The notes under the pieces: generated by a model
What the model was told of the DNA's origin: nothing
Seen by the model: the letters and a program-made list of their open reading frames with translations, nothing else
Databases searched by the model: none
Shown here: positions 1 to 10,842 of the stretch, piece by piece
Layout of the letters: every line of letters starts with the position of its first letter
Position numbering within the stretch: position 1 is the stretch's first letter
Origin: Pomphorhynchus laevis
Taxonomy: Eukaryota; Acanthocephala; Palaeacanthocephala; Echinorhynchida; Pomphorhynchidae
DNA: 64,000 bases
Reading direction: 5' to 3'
Assembly: GCA_012934845.2 (NCBI GenBank)
Contig: WNNJ02002125.1
Location: 1-64,000, forward strand
Program-made: the position numbers and the translations under genes

Positions 1-866
1 AAATCTAAACAATATAAATATATGAAATATATGTTTCGATACATTGATGATATATGTGTATTTAATTCTAATAATTTTTATTCAATTAGTGAGCACATTT
101 ATCCAGAAAGCCTTATTCTTAACAAAACCAATATTAATGATAAAGAAGGTGTATATCTAGATATGAACATTAAATTAACATTAACTAAAACTACTATTTA
201 TTTATATCGTAAAGATGACATATTTAAATTTACAAGAAACATATTTTTGCATAGCATTCATGCATACCATATAATATAAAATATAATACATTAAATAATG
301 AAATTTTAAGAATTGCAACAATATGTAATGATATTGGCTTTCTTCAAAATCATTAAATAATTTAATAGATACATATTTTAAACCAAGGTTACTATAAAAA
401 TAACATCAAGCAGAAAATAGTAAAATATATAAATCAACACAATAATATAAAGAATAAATTTAAACTCTTAAGTGGCAAATTTTTATGGAGGATAATAAAT
501 AATATACTTTGCATTAGAATAAGATACTAGATAGTTATTTCAGAGGAAATACATCATTAGCATGTATTTGCCCCCGCTGCAATGTTGGGTAGAGGAGTTA
601 GGGGCCGAAACCTGATAGCATAGCAGTTCCTCCTGATGACCTCTAATTCTTATTCTGATACAACGTCTGTTATTTATTAGTCAATTCATAAAATGACGTT
701 TATTTTAAATTTTATTTTTTATTTTTTATTTTTTAACTTGATTAAAATTATAAAAATCTAATAATTATTTTTTATTATTTAATTATTAAATTTTGATTTA
801 GCATTATTATGTTTTGTTTATTTTATAATTATATTAAATACGTAGACTCAGTTAGCTGATTTAATT
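1..866 (+). mobile_element. Penelope-like element (PLE), copy 1, 3' part
   Basis: The window opens inside the RT of a PLE. Positions 22-279 encode RT motif C (FRYIDDICVFN, catalytic YIDD) and the following YLDMNIKLT motif. The frame is then disturbed, and the C-terminal coding remnant runs to about 505. A 3' UTR follows, with the conserved hairpin-pseudoknot (547-626) and the terminal motif ACGTAGACTCAGTTAGCTGA near 840-862, which recurs at the 3' end of the other copies. Very AT-rich (Asn/Ile/Lys/Tyr-heavy protein). Family call rests on PLE-type RT motifs seen more fully in the copies at 31.8 and 62.0 kb. The 5' part lies outside the window. Confidence 0.85.
547..626 (+). other. PLE 3' UTR hairpin plus pseudoknot, copy 1
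   Basis: AAATACAT/ATGTATTT hairpin (547-569), then GCCCCC (570-575) pairing with GGGGCC (601-606, one mismatch), interleaved with CTGCAATG (577-584) pairing with CATAGCAG (619-626, one mismatch). The interleaved order makes a pseudoknot. The mismatches suggest decay of this copy. Confidence 0.6.
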
Positions 867-917
867 ATCAATTATTTAAAATAAAATTCATCAAACTTGG
901 ACTTTAAAAAGGAACTT

Positions 918-1004
918 TGTTTCAAAGAATAGATGAAATTATTTTTGATAATTCGCTAACTACTGTTAGCATCTTCAGAAAACTACTGAAGTAATTACTG
1001 AAGT
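918..1004 (+). repeat. Fragment of foldback MITE (same family as 15131-15356)
   Basis: The stretch GATGAAATTATTTTTGATAA, then TTCGCTAACTACTGTTAGC and ATCTTCAGAA, matches the arm of the foldback element at 15131-15356 and the partial copy at 2233-2320. No coding capacity. Confidence 0.5.
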
Positions 1005-1093
1005 AATAAATATTATTATTACTTATTATCATATGATTTTTTACGATAAATCGTAAAAAAATAATATGCAATACAAGATATTATCACGGATTC

Positions 1094-1268
1094 AGGTGCC
1101 TATGTCAATACGGATAGGGGAAAATGTTCTTCTTGATGTTAGGGATTTTAAGTATCTTGGGGTATTGTTCATGAGGGACGGCATGAATATCAAGGAGATT
1201 GAAAATTGGATTTGTACAGCTAACGCAGCGATGCCTTCGCTGTACAGGTATGTCGTAGTAAAGCGGGA
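1094..1268 (+). pseudogene. I-like LINE, ORF2 C-terminal region, part 1
   Basis: Encodes VPMSIRIGENVLLD, then FKYLGVLFMRDG, then LYRYVVVKRD, the segment downstream of the RT palm in a LINE group abundant in fish and invertebrates. The reading frame is cut after the codons for KR(E) by a minus-strand PLE 3' end and resumes at 1662 as ELSLRAKFSVYYAIF. Clade assignment (I/Nimb-like) is from remembered motif similarity only. Confidence 0.7.
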
Positions 1269-1660
1269 CATAATAACAAAACATAATAATGCTAAATCAA
1301 AATTTAATAATTAAATAATAAAATTAATAATTGATTTTAGATTTTCTATAATTTAAATCAAGTTAAAAAATAAAAAATAAAAAATAAAATTTAAAATAAA
1401 CGTCATTTTTATGAATTGACTAATAAATAACAGACGTTGTATCAGAATAAGAATTAGAGGTCATCAGGAGGAACTGCTATGCTATCAGGTTTCGGCCCCT
1501 AACTCCTCTACCCAACATAGCAGCGGGGGCAAATACATGCTAATGATGTATTTCCTCTGAAATAACTATCTAGTATCTTATTCTAATGCAAAGTATATTA
1601 TTTATTATCCATCCATAAAAATTTGCCACTTAAGAGTTTAAATTTATTCTTTATATTATT
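1269..1660 (-). mobile_element. PLE copy 2, 5'-truncated, inserted in a LINE
   Basis: A 392-bp minus-strand PLE tail: the last coding codons (1620-1660), pseudoknot region (1474-1553) and 3' UTR. It sits exactly between two halves of the LINE at 1094-2010. Restoring the codons AAG CGG GAG TTG across the junction needs only a 2-bp overlap 'GA' present on both sides, which could be a very short target-site duplication. It lies opposite copy 1 (tail to tail). No intact coding capacity. Confidence 0.85.
1474..1553 (-). other. PLE 3' UTR hairpin plus pseudoknot, copy 2
   Basis: On the minus strand: hairpin AAATACAT/ATGTATTT (1531-1553), GCCCCC (1525-1530) with GGGGCC (1494-1499), interleaved with CTGCTATG (1516-1523) and CATAGCAG (1474-1481), the latter pair perfect. 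Confidence 0.65.
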
Positions 1661-1661
1661 G

Positions 1662-2010
1662 AGTTGAGTCTTCGGGCGAAGTTTTCGGTTTACTACGCTA
1701 TCTTCGTTCTTATCTTAACCTATGGTCATGAGCTTTGGGTGTTGACCGAAAGGATAATATATGGGATACGGTCGACCGAAATGAGGTTCCTTTGCGGTGT
1801 GTCCGATCTTAGCCTTAGAGATAAGGTTAGGAATTCGGTCATCCGGATGAACTTAGAGTTAAGTCGCTGCTTCTCTACAGCGAAGAAAGTCAGCTGATGT
1901 GGCAGGACACGTTTTGAGGATGTCTAGCGATCGCTTTTTCTGAGGGTTTTTTAGGTCGGACTCTCTGGAAAGGGACCTCGAGGTAGACCTCCATACCGCT
2001 TGTTGTTACA
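1662..2010 (+). pseudogene. I-like LINE, ORF2 C-terminal region, part 2
   Basis: Continues part 1: LSLRAKFSVYYAIF, LTYGHELWVLTER, EMRFLCGVSDLSLRDKVR, ending with the GPRGRP-type tail near 1980. A stop falls near 1896-1898 and the remaining tail is in shifted frames. Related tails are at 19546-19850 and 41256-41660, which supports one repetitive family. Interrupted by PLE copy 2. Confidence 0.75.
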
Positions 2011-4401
2011 AACTTAAAGATAACATGCAAATACTACTCCGAAAGAATAAATCGATTTATTAGTTTAAAATGGCAATTGATTACAGAAAATTCAAACATC
2101 AAATAACTGTTAGCAATCATTTATCTTAAGCGACATAACACTTTAATATGTTCAGGTATAATGGTTATAAAAGCCACTTTGAAAGAAATAATTTTTTACA
2201 AATAGTTGATACTGATCCATTATTGATAAATAATTATTGGAGATGGATCAAAGAAAAGACGAAATTACTTTTGATATTTCGCAAACTCTTGTTAACATCT
2301 TCAGAATATTACTCTTAATTGTATATATTTTGTGAAGAATAAATCGATTTATTTTGTTTTTCAAACAAAGAACAAAATACTTTATTAGTTTAAACTATTA
2401 GGTCATAGTTTAAATGACAATTGATTACAGAAAATTCAATCATTAAATCATAATTAATAATCATAGCAATTGATTTATTATATGATTTTGAAAAATGATA
2501 CTTAGTTAGTTAGAATAAAAATAATTATAACTAACTGATTATGATTTTAATTAAAATCAAAAGATTTTAATTCGATAAACTAATTATCCCAAATTAAAAT
2601 CTGAAATTGATACTCGAAAATAACAGTAGAGAACAAATTACATACATATCTTGCAGGCCCAACATATTATGGAAATCTGTGAGGTGAACTGCAGTAATCA
2701 TGTTGAAAGACAAATTTCTAAATAAAAATTTGTTTGTATATTAACTTGGCAATGATTGACATAAACCATATCGAATGCTTTTATTACATTATCGTAATTT
2801 ATATCAAACATTGTTGCATATTTCATAATTTAGATTAAAACATTACCAGAATTATTTGACAAGAAATAAAAAATATAAAATAGTGCAAATGTAAAATGAT
2901 TTGATGTAGCAAACCATAATTAATTGTAACTTAAAATTTATGTTATTTTATTCTATTTGTTTAATTGAGATTAAATTTTAGTGTTTCAAATAATTGAAAA
3001 TATTATTTGTTTAAAGCAAATTTACTTAAATAGTTATAACGTAGACAATGATTCTTGACAGAATCATTTTTTATATATTTTAGTGCATTGCGGTTACTAG
3101 CAAAGATGTAAATAACGTACAATAAGAGTCTATTCCAAATTTATAATTTATAATTTTCTTTTAGCACACGTAAAAACGAAATAACTTTGAATTACATTTT
3201 TGATAATGAAATATTTAAAAAGACTTTTAAGTAAAAATATCTTGAAAAATTAACTTTAGACACGGTAGAAGTGCAAATTTTAAAATCAGTTATATATTTG
3301 TTTAAATAAAATATTGTGAAAAAAACTATTATAAAATAAAATGTAAAAAGTTTAACTTTGTACCATCAGATATATTTTACACAAATTATAATACGTATAT
3401 GGAATTTTTCAATAGTTTAAACTAAAAGGTAATATATTAAAAACTAGATGAAAATTTGAATAAGTGATAGTTATGAAATGCAGTTAATTTGTTTTGAAAA
3501 ATAACAAAAAATCAAAAAATAACAGATTAAAAGAAATAAGCGATTTCCAATACAATTGTGATATAAATAACACATGATGATAATGGTAGAAATCAAGTAT
3601 TTATTGAATTTTTCAATAGTTCAAATAATAACTTGAAAAAGGGATAGTCTAATCACTTTTTATTAATATAAAAATCTGCTTATGTTGTAAAGTTTTGTGG
3701 ACAAACTATGAGACAAGTAAAAATAGAAGATTGATAATTAAGAAATAGATTCAACATTTATAAAACAATGGGAACACAAAATAATAAACTTGACTTACAC
3801 GTGTGAAACTGTGTGTTTGCTGCTTAAGAAACCATTGGGAATGCGGTCAATGCGATTGTAAGATAGATCTCTAAATTGGGAGAAAGTAATATTTATTGCA
3901 GCTAATATTAAATAAAATATACACAAATATTATTTTCAAGTAAATCAACAACTTCGATTTCTCCACTAAGTAATTATACGAAGGCTTAAACATTATATTA
4001 CTTATATCACTCGAGTGTTACTGCTTTAATGCCTTTAAAAACGTTTAAAATTAGGTGAACGATTCGTATCTCAATATCGTTTTAGTTCCTGCCGTTGTTT
4101 GAAAATAATGTTTACAATCCATATAAATTGATCCTCTTTGGTTCAGCAATACGAGCACTTTAACTGCTTTAGTAGTGCTATATGCATGACTTGAACCTGG
4201 CATTCTATAATGAATTGGCAGAATTTTAAAAACTAGCGTAGAGTCAATCAGATGTATGTAATACTTTGGTTATTTATGCACTTAGATTTATTTGTTATGT
4301 AATGTTTTAGATTTATTTGTCTAATACAGTTAATTCTATCAATAAGATGAAAGAATTATCATCTAATTCTATCAATATCACCTTCGAATGTGAAATTGTG
4401 A
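2011..4401. other. AT-rich DNA without recognisable genes
   Basis: About 2.4 kb with no coding signal I can support. Holds a MITE fragment (2233-2320, TTATTGGAGATGGATCAAAG onward) and a short direct repeat built on AATAAATCGATTTATT and TGACAATTGATTACAG-like words at about 2045-2090 and 2340-2445. Confidence 0.5.
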
Positions 4402-6594
4402 TGCAATTGTAATGCACAGGCGGCTCGCTGCAAAAGTTGCAAATGTGCAAAATTCAAAAATCCCTGCGTAAACTACCGTGCCGATTTTTGTCATAATCGT
4501 CTTATAGTAACAATTTACAGACCGCTGAAACTTCAGCTTCAAGAGCAAAGATACTAATCAATCAAACAACCAAACATATGTATTTCTTCAACGTGAATTC
4601 CCGAAAATCGCTTACTTTCTACTGTCGATTTCTATCAATTAAGCGATTTAAATTAATTAAGCGACTTCAACCCTAAGCTATTCAGAATTTCTCAGGATAT
4701 CTTATAAATAATATTTCAGAAACTGCGTTTGTATCCGACGTTTATGAGTAGGTTGTTTATTGACGTCCAAATCTATTATCGCTTCCATTATGCAATGCCA
4801 GTCGATGCGAACTTAGCCCTCAAACGTGTTGGTGTCTTTTTACAGTGTGTCCTGCAACAATTGCTAACCTACAAAATTTCATTAATTCGTAAGACACTAG
4901 AACGTCGTTTAACCTTATGACAAAGTGGATGTATCGCTGCACTATTCAATGAAACAAATTTTCTTCCACATTAGATCTTAAATCGAAATTTCGCGAATGA
5001 GAACGATTTTATTAAACGTTACCAAAAATTAATTATAAAAGGTCGCTTATCAGCCAGCACCGCTGTTCTTGAAAACAAAACTAAATCCACAGTATTACAT
5101 CCAAGCGATATAGTAAATGATAAATGTGTAAGAACGATTATTGAAGTTCTACACTCGCAAGCGGCTGCATCATATGATGATGTCTTGTTTTCAGTCAATC
5201 GAAAGGTCGTACTGCACAATATAAACTACCCATATTTATCCCTTTTTCTTGTTATGTAAAATATATGAAGAACCTACCAAGCTAATGCTGGGAGCAGAGG
5301 TAATAATATATTCAACCGAGGGATTTGCACAAGGACCCCCTCTGCGATGCCAGCTTTCGCACTCTCATCACTACTCTTTATAGAAAAAATTCACGGTGCT
5401 GTTCCAGATGTAGAGCAAAAATGGTACGCAGATGATCCAAACAATTGGTTCACTTGACGATCTCAAGAAAATATGGAACATATTAATCAATGATAGCCCA
5501 AGATACGGATATTTTATTAATCCCGAAAAGACCTTACCATTGTCCCATTCGACGATTTCAAATAATTTACGTCCTTCGCCTGACCTAAGAAATACTACTT
5601 CGCCTGACCTAAGAAATACTACTTCGCCTGACCTAAGAAATACTACGGGACAAGAAACTTCTAGAAAAAATCATCAAAAATCTAACTTCAAAATAGTCCA
5701 AACTTTCGCTAAATTGAACACATAGCTAAAGTTGGCAATAACGCTGATTTCACTGGCTTGACAAATTATGTACAGATAAAGTGAAGTCATTCTTTAGGCA
5801 TATGTCAATGCTAGAAAGAATGGCTTACCGAGTTAAGCAACACCTTGGAAATGGCATTGCTTCCAGCACTGACAGATTAGATTCTGACGTAATTGGTACA
5901 TAATCTTGATATCACCTCTAAAATTGGGTGGACTTGGCATATTGTATCCAACTTTTCTTTCGAATATTGAATATATAAATTATATTTCAATAGCAGACGT
6001 CAACAACGGTAATCAAGGCGAAAAACTCCCGGAGAAACTAAACGTACGACTTTCTCATGTCACTAGTAAGTTAGAGCATGAATTTTCGAAAATACTAATC
6101 GAACTTACAGAGACTTTAATTCGCGGTTAGGGAACATTCGCTTACATGCCACTCGACCTAAAGAGTCATCCTGACTAAGTTCACTACCACTCGGCAGCGA
6201 ACGCTTACATCTTTTCCCGAGACAGTTTAAAGATGCTATCGCTATTCGATATAGTCAAATTCCATCTGACATGGTCGGAAAAAAGTGTATTTGTAGAGAA
6301 GACCTCAACATCCATAATACGCTATCATGTAAAACAAGAGGTTTACCGATCATTCGTCACAACGCAATTAGATATACACATGCTGAACTAACGAAAATTT
6401 ATTATTCTGTTGAAGTTGAACCGCCTCTCACAACTGTTCCCATCGAACTAAAGTTCAAACACATCGTAAACATCACGTAATCAGAGTGCTCGTCTTGACA
6501 TTGCATGCTCAGGAATAAATAATGACTGGTACGAGCGGAAGTATATAGACGTCAGCATATTTTCAATTTTTGATCAATCGAGCATGATTCGATG
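4402..6594 (+). pseudogene. Family B RT element (CXC finger, RT, restriction-like endonuclease), decayed
   Basis: A broken retroelement read in pieces. A Cys-rich CXC-type finger comes first (4402-4500: CNCNAQAARCKSCKCA then CVNY and CHN). A linker follows (5010-5190, KGRLSASTAVLENKTKS, HPSDI). RT comes next: an EGFAQGPPL-like motif near 5320, then MPAFALSSLLFIEKI and the catalytic box WYADD near 5420. A post-RT segment includes RYGYFINPEKT (5500). A Cys/His cluster CICREDLNIHNTLSC then RHN lies at 6280-6365. SARLDI...YIDVSIF (6483-6560) resembles a PD-(D/E)XK nuclease core. Many stops and frameshifts. Family recalled from large RT protein sets in invertebrates. Assignment to the R2-like (restriction-like endonuclease) grade is inference. 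Confidence 0.65.
5574..5645 (+). repeat. 24-bp in-frame triplication
   Basis: Three copies of CTTCGCCTGACCTAAGAAAT+ACTA, giving SPDLRNTT-type 8-residue repeats, inside the decayed family B element. A local tandem expansion. Confidence 0.85.
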
Positions 6595-6663
6595 AGTCAA
6601 TCAGAATTTCGAATAAAATGAGTTTGAATAAAAAAAGAGTTTGTGAGATAAATAAATACAATT

Positions 6664-7566
6664 AATCCAGTTCAAGATCAATCCAGTTCCAGATCAATCC
6701 AGTTCCAGATCAATCCAGTTCCAGATCAATCCAGTTCCAGATCAATCCAGTTCCAGATCAATCCAGTTCCAGATCAATCCAGTTCCAGATCAATCCAGTT
6801 CCAGATCAATCCAGTTCCAGATCAATCCAGTTCCAGATCAATCCAGTTCCAGATCAATACAGTTCCAGATCAATACAGTTTCAGATCAATCCAGTTCCAG
6901 ATCAATCCAGTTCCAGATCAATCCAGTTCCAGATCAATCCAGTTCCAGATCAATCCAGTTCCAGATCAATCCAGTTCCAGATCAATCCAGTTCCAGATCA
7001 ATCCAGTTCCAGATCAATCCAGTTTCAGATCAATCCAGTTCCAGATCAATCCAGTTCCAGATCAATCCAGTTCCAGATCAATTCAGTTCCAGATCAATCC
7101 AGTTACAGATCAATCCAGTTCCAGATCAATCCAGTTCCAGATCAATCCAGTTCCAGATCAATCCAGTTCCAGATCAATCCAGTTCCAGATCAATCCAGTT
7201 CCAGATCAATCCAGTTCCAGATCAATCCAGTTCCAGATCAATCGAGTTCCAGATCAATCCAGTTCGAGATCAATCAAGTTCCAGATCAATCCAGTTCCAG
7301 ATCAATCCAGTTCCAGATCAATCCAGTTCCAGATCAATCCAGTTCCAGATCAATCCAGTTCGAGATCAATCCAGTTCGAGATCAATCCAGTTCGAGATCA
7401 ATCCAGTTCGAGATCAATCCAGTTCCAGATCAATCCAGTTCCAGATCAATCCAGTTCCAGATCAATCCAGTTCCAGATCAATCCAGTTCCAGATCAATCC
7501 AGTTCCAGATCAATCGAGTTCCAGATCAATCCAGTTCGAGATCAATCAAGTTCCAGATCAATCCAG
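6664..7566 (+). repeat. 16-bp minisatellite, about 56 units
   Basis: Unit AGTTCCAGATCAATCC repeated for 903 bp with sparse variants (TTCGAG, ATACAG, ATCGAG, ATCAAG). A variant block starting ATCGAGTTCCAGATCAATCC recurs at 7241 and 7513, 272 bp (17 units) apart, so the array has a higher-order period. It ends 33 bp before the ORF1 start codon of L2-like LINE copy 1 and may be that element's 5' UTR. Confidence 0.95.
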
Positions 7567-7599
7567 CAAATTTAACAGTTTTAAAACACAAATACGTTG

Positions 7600-8611
7600 A
7601 TGGGAGGACGTAAGAAGACAGCTACGACCGACACCAACTGTGCTCAACTACAAGTAAAGTGTCTGAAGTGTCTGGACTACAATCGCATGCGACAACAGTG
7701 AGTCTATAGAAGACTTCCTATGCGGCTTTTGTGCCAACAAACTCATATACGACCTCTCCCATAAGAACATATCAACCTCCAAAGTGTCCACTCAAACAAC
7801 ACCATTCGTTTCTGATATCCTTTGTCATTCCACTGATCCTGTCACCACATGCACTTCTAATCCCATGTGTTCACTTCCCGACACCCCCGTCTCTTCCCTT
7901 CTGTCTCGTTTCTCAATAACCTAAATCCCTTAATCAAAATCCCATCCACTTACCTCCACAATCCTTTCACTCATAACCTTTCCTCACATCGCTAATCACC
8001 CTTTATACTATCAAAAAACTCTTTGTCTTCCGCTGTCAAACCTACTCCCTTGATATCCTCAACTCCCAGCTCTCCTATCGTGATCTCACCAAATCACGTT
8101 ACTCGTCCTCCTTTACAGAAACGCTTTCCTTCTCGCGATCGTAGGGTCATCGTCACTAATATCACTCCCCCCACCTCTTTATCTCCACAAGCACGTCTCG
8201 ACCAAGATGTTTCCGCATTCATATCATTTCTCTCGTCCATTGTTCCTGCGGAAACACCATCATTTTTCAACAACGTCTCTCTTGTCGCATTCATTGGCCT
8301 AAACAAATCTTCTCAATCTAATTCTCCACCAGCCCCCTCTTCTAAAAATTGTTTTCAAGCATTGCTCTCACACGTCCTCTGTCCGTCCTCTCCCAACGAT
8401 TAAAACTCGTGTCCTCTTCAGCCACTCGGATTTTAACCCATCAAAGCCCCTCCAAAATCGCTCAACTCTCATCTGCCAGCATCGAAAAACGCCGTCGCGA
8501 GTTTCGCGAGTATCTCTCTCCATCCGAAACATCGAAGGAAATTTTCAAGTTGTCCACACCCGCCAACAAATTCGATGGCGCTCCATCTCCCCTATGTGTC
8601 TTCTATACTAG
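7600..8611 (+). pseudogene. L2-like LINE copy 1, ORF1 (broken)
   Basis: Start codon at 7600 (MGGRKK, compare MGAKKK in copy 4). CLKCLDY and FLCGFCANK give the Cys-x2-Cys pairs of the PHD-like zinc finger. A Ser/Pro/Thr-rich linker and an RRM-like region follow (RRVIVTNITPPTSLSPQARL, 8140-8210). The tail is KRRREFREYL and a stop at 8609-8611, overlapping ORF2 by 37 nt, exactly as in copy 4. Several frame changes separate these pieces. ORF1 of such LINEs binds the element RNA in the RNP. Confidence 0.65.
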
Positions 8612-9827
8612 CCCTTATCACCACCACACACGATTTCCGCCTCGGCCTACTCAAGACTAGATATATTCTCAATAATTCTTATATCATCCTCAACCTATTC
8701 ACCAAGCAATCCATCGATCTCTTCTGCCTAACCGAATCTTGGCACTACGATTCTGACGAACTCTCCATCCGCCGTTTGATCTCTGCAGGTTGCTCACTAG
8801 TCGAATCCGCTGCCCCCTCATCTTATCTCCTTATATATTCTCTAATCATGGCGGCATTGTCATATTCGCAAAATCATTTCCCGTTTCAGTTCTTGCTCTT
8901 TTGAATGCTAACTTATCGTTCTTCTAACCCGATCACTCTAGATCTCACCATTGTATACCGTCCTGATTCATCAGCTCCTACATCCTTATTTTTTACCAAA
9001 CTCGCTGACCTCCTTTCTCATTGTTCTTTGTCCTCAATCCCTTCACTCGTTCTAGGCGACTTCAACATCCGCCTAGACCGCCCCTCTTCCACTGAGTCCA
9101 TCCAATTCATCAACATTCTAAACAACTATAACTACAAACCCATCTCCACTGCCTCCACACATATTTTTAGCGGGACACTCAACATCATCGCTGTCATCGA
9201 TCATTTTGCTGCCTACATTTCACTGTCCATCTTCAATACTGGTCTATCCGATCACTTTCTCGTGACCCTTTATCTCACTCACAACCACACCCCTCCTCAC
9301 ATACCTTCAATCCTACATAGCCCTTGGAGAAATCTTGACCTCTCCCTTCTCCGCTCTGTCTTACTCAAATCGTATCTATCCTATCCCACAATAACATATT
9401 CCTCTCCCTACGATCTCGCCTTTCTTTTCGAATCTGAACTCACATTCACTCTCGATCTTCTTTTGCCCTTTAAGCTACACCCACACCGTCGCTTGCACCC
9501 GTGCCCCATGATTTGACATCCAATGCCTACTCTCAAAGAGTCGATTCTGTCATGCTTTTCGAGTCTATCACCGCTCTCTTAGACGTGATTTCCGCTCGAT
9601 CACTTCGTTTTTTTGTGATTCATATCTTGCTCTTCGCCGGTCTCATTACAACCTACTACGTACAAAATGCAACTCCTTCTGGCAGCATAAAATCATCACT
9701 TGATTCAACTCTAAGACACTATGGCATATTTTTAACTCAATCCTTGCTCGCTCCTCTTCGCCTTGCAACATCAATCCCAAGGATTATTCATCATTTCTGA
9801 TGGCGAAAGTATCCACGTTGCTCCCTC
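8575..9827 (+). pseudogene. L2-like LINE copy 1, ORF2 endonuclease and start of RT (broken)
   Basis: Starts MALHLPYVSS at 8575. AP-endonuclease motifs follow: LFTKQSIDLFCLTESWH near 8700, LGDFNIRLDRP near 9050, SDHFLVTLYL near 9250, after a frame change near 8880. Further frame changes follow. The copy stops abruptly at 9827 in the segment between nuclease and RT, where a minus-strand RT fragment of another LINE begins. Coding strand is C/T-rich and clearly less AT-rich than the flanks. Confidence 0.7.
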
Positions 9828-9828
9828 A

Positions 9829-10022
9829 GTGAGCAAGTAATGAGACGATACCGCCATGAGGGACACGGTCAAAAGCCTTAGAAAAGTCCAAAAATAGAGC
9901 GTAGATAACATATACAGAACTCAAGGCGTCAGTTTATCTTTCACTAGCTGTTATTAAATCGGTTAGACAAGAACGGGACTGCATAAATCCGTGTTGTGAG
10001 TCCGATAGAATACAATATTATA
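9829..10022 (-). pseudogene. LINE reverse transcriptase fragment
   Basis: Minus strand encodes SDSQHGFMQSRSCLTDLI then ALFLDFSKAFDRVPHGGI, the RT fingers and catalytic motif A (first Asp in LDFSKAFD) of a CR1/Jockey-grade LINE. One in-frame stop (TAA, after SER) separates the two parts. It abuts the truncated end of L2-like copy 1. Confidence 0.75.
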
Positions 10023-10841
10023 TAATATAGTATTATATTATATAATACTGAGAGAATTATATAATATATTATATTATAATATAAATTATAATACTGTAGG
10101 CAAGTACTGTCGGCATATTCAAATTTTTCAATCGTGTCTCATAATTTCGTAAACTGTCGAAGTATGAGCTCTAATTGACTAAAAATGCACGCGTACACGG
10201 AAAGACTGCTGGCGACACATATTCTAATATCGGTGTTATAAGCGAAATTTATAACCGCATAACACAGACGGGAAATGGGTCTTTAAAGCATTTTTTGACA
10301 ATAAATAAAGATATATTAAAAATAATAAAGATATTCTTTACGGAAAATATATCGGGATAATGTTGGATAAAGAAGAACACAAAAAGTCGCTTATCAACGT
10401 TATGTCTGTTGTTTATACCAATTTTGACAGTCTTCAATTTGCTAGCAACCCGGTGCAATCAGTTCTTACCAGCATACTCTAGCGTGCCTATTTCCAACTG
10501 AACAATTCAGGGTCTTTCACACATCTGAGGATTCAATCGAGACGTACTATCGGGTATTCTTAATGTGAAGAGCATTAGAAATCTTAGTCTTTGCTCTGAC
10601 AAACGTTCTCTGGAGAATAAAACTTATCCCTAGATTGTTTAGATACACCAAAGGCGTACTTGAGAACTTCCTCGCAATGTGGCAACCTATTTTCTTTGAC
10701 TGTCTGTCAAAAGTTGACAGACACGATTGGAGAGTGGCGCTTGGGAGCTGGAGGTAGCCATTAGTGGCCCGTAAGAGATCAGTATATCTCTAACAGTTAA
10801 GTCTTTACACCTGAAATCACCCCAAGGTGGGAATTCGCGCG
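10023..10841. other. AT-rich repeat and unassigned sequence
   Basis: Positions 10015-10105 are a TATAATA-type low-complexity run. The rest (10120-10841) is less AT-rich and contains short open frames, none with a motif I recognise. The direct neighbour downstream is the truncated start of L2-like copy 2. Confidence 0.4.
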
Positions 10842-10842
10842 T

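Noticed and set aside
5019-5219. Minus-strand open frame MCSTTFRLTE
   Set aside because: The plus strand of the same bases matches the family B linker (KGRLSASTAVLENKTKS), so this is its shadow.
6664-7566. CRISPR array
   Set aside because: The repeat is a continuous 16-bp tandem without spacers, in a eukaryotic context.
10175-10458. Short open frames MTKNARVHGK (plus) and MHRVASKLKT (minus)
   Set aside because: They overlap on opposite strands, are low-complexity in part, and show no motif or flanking signal.
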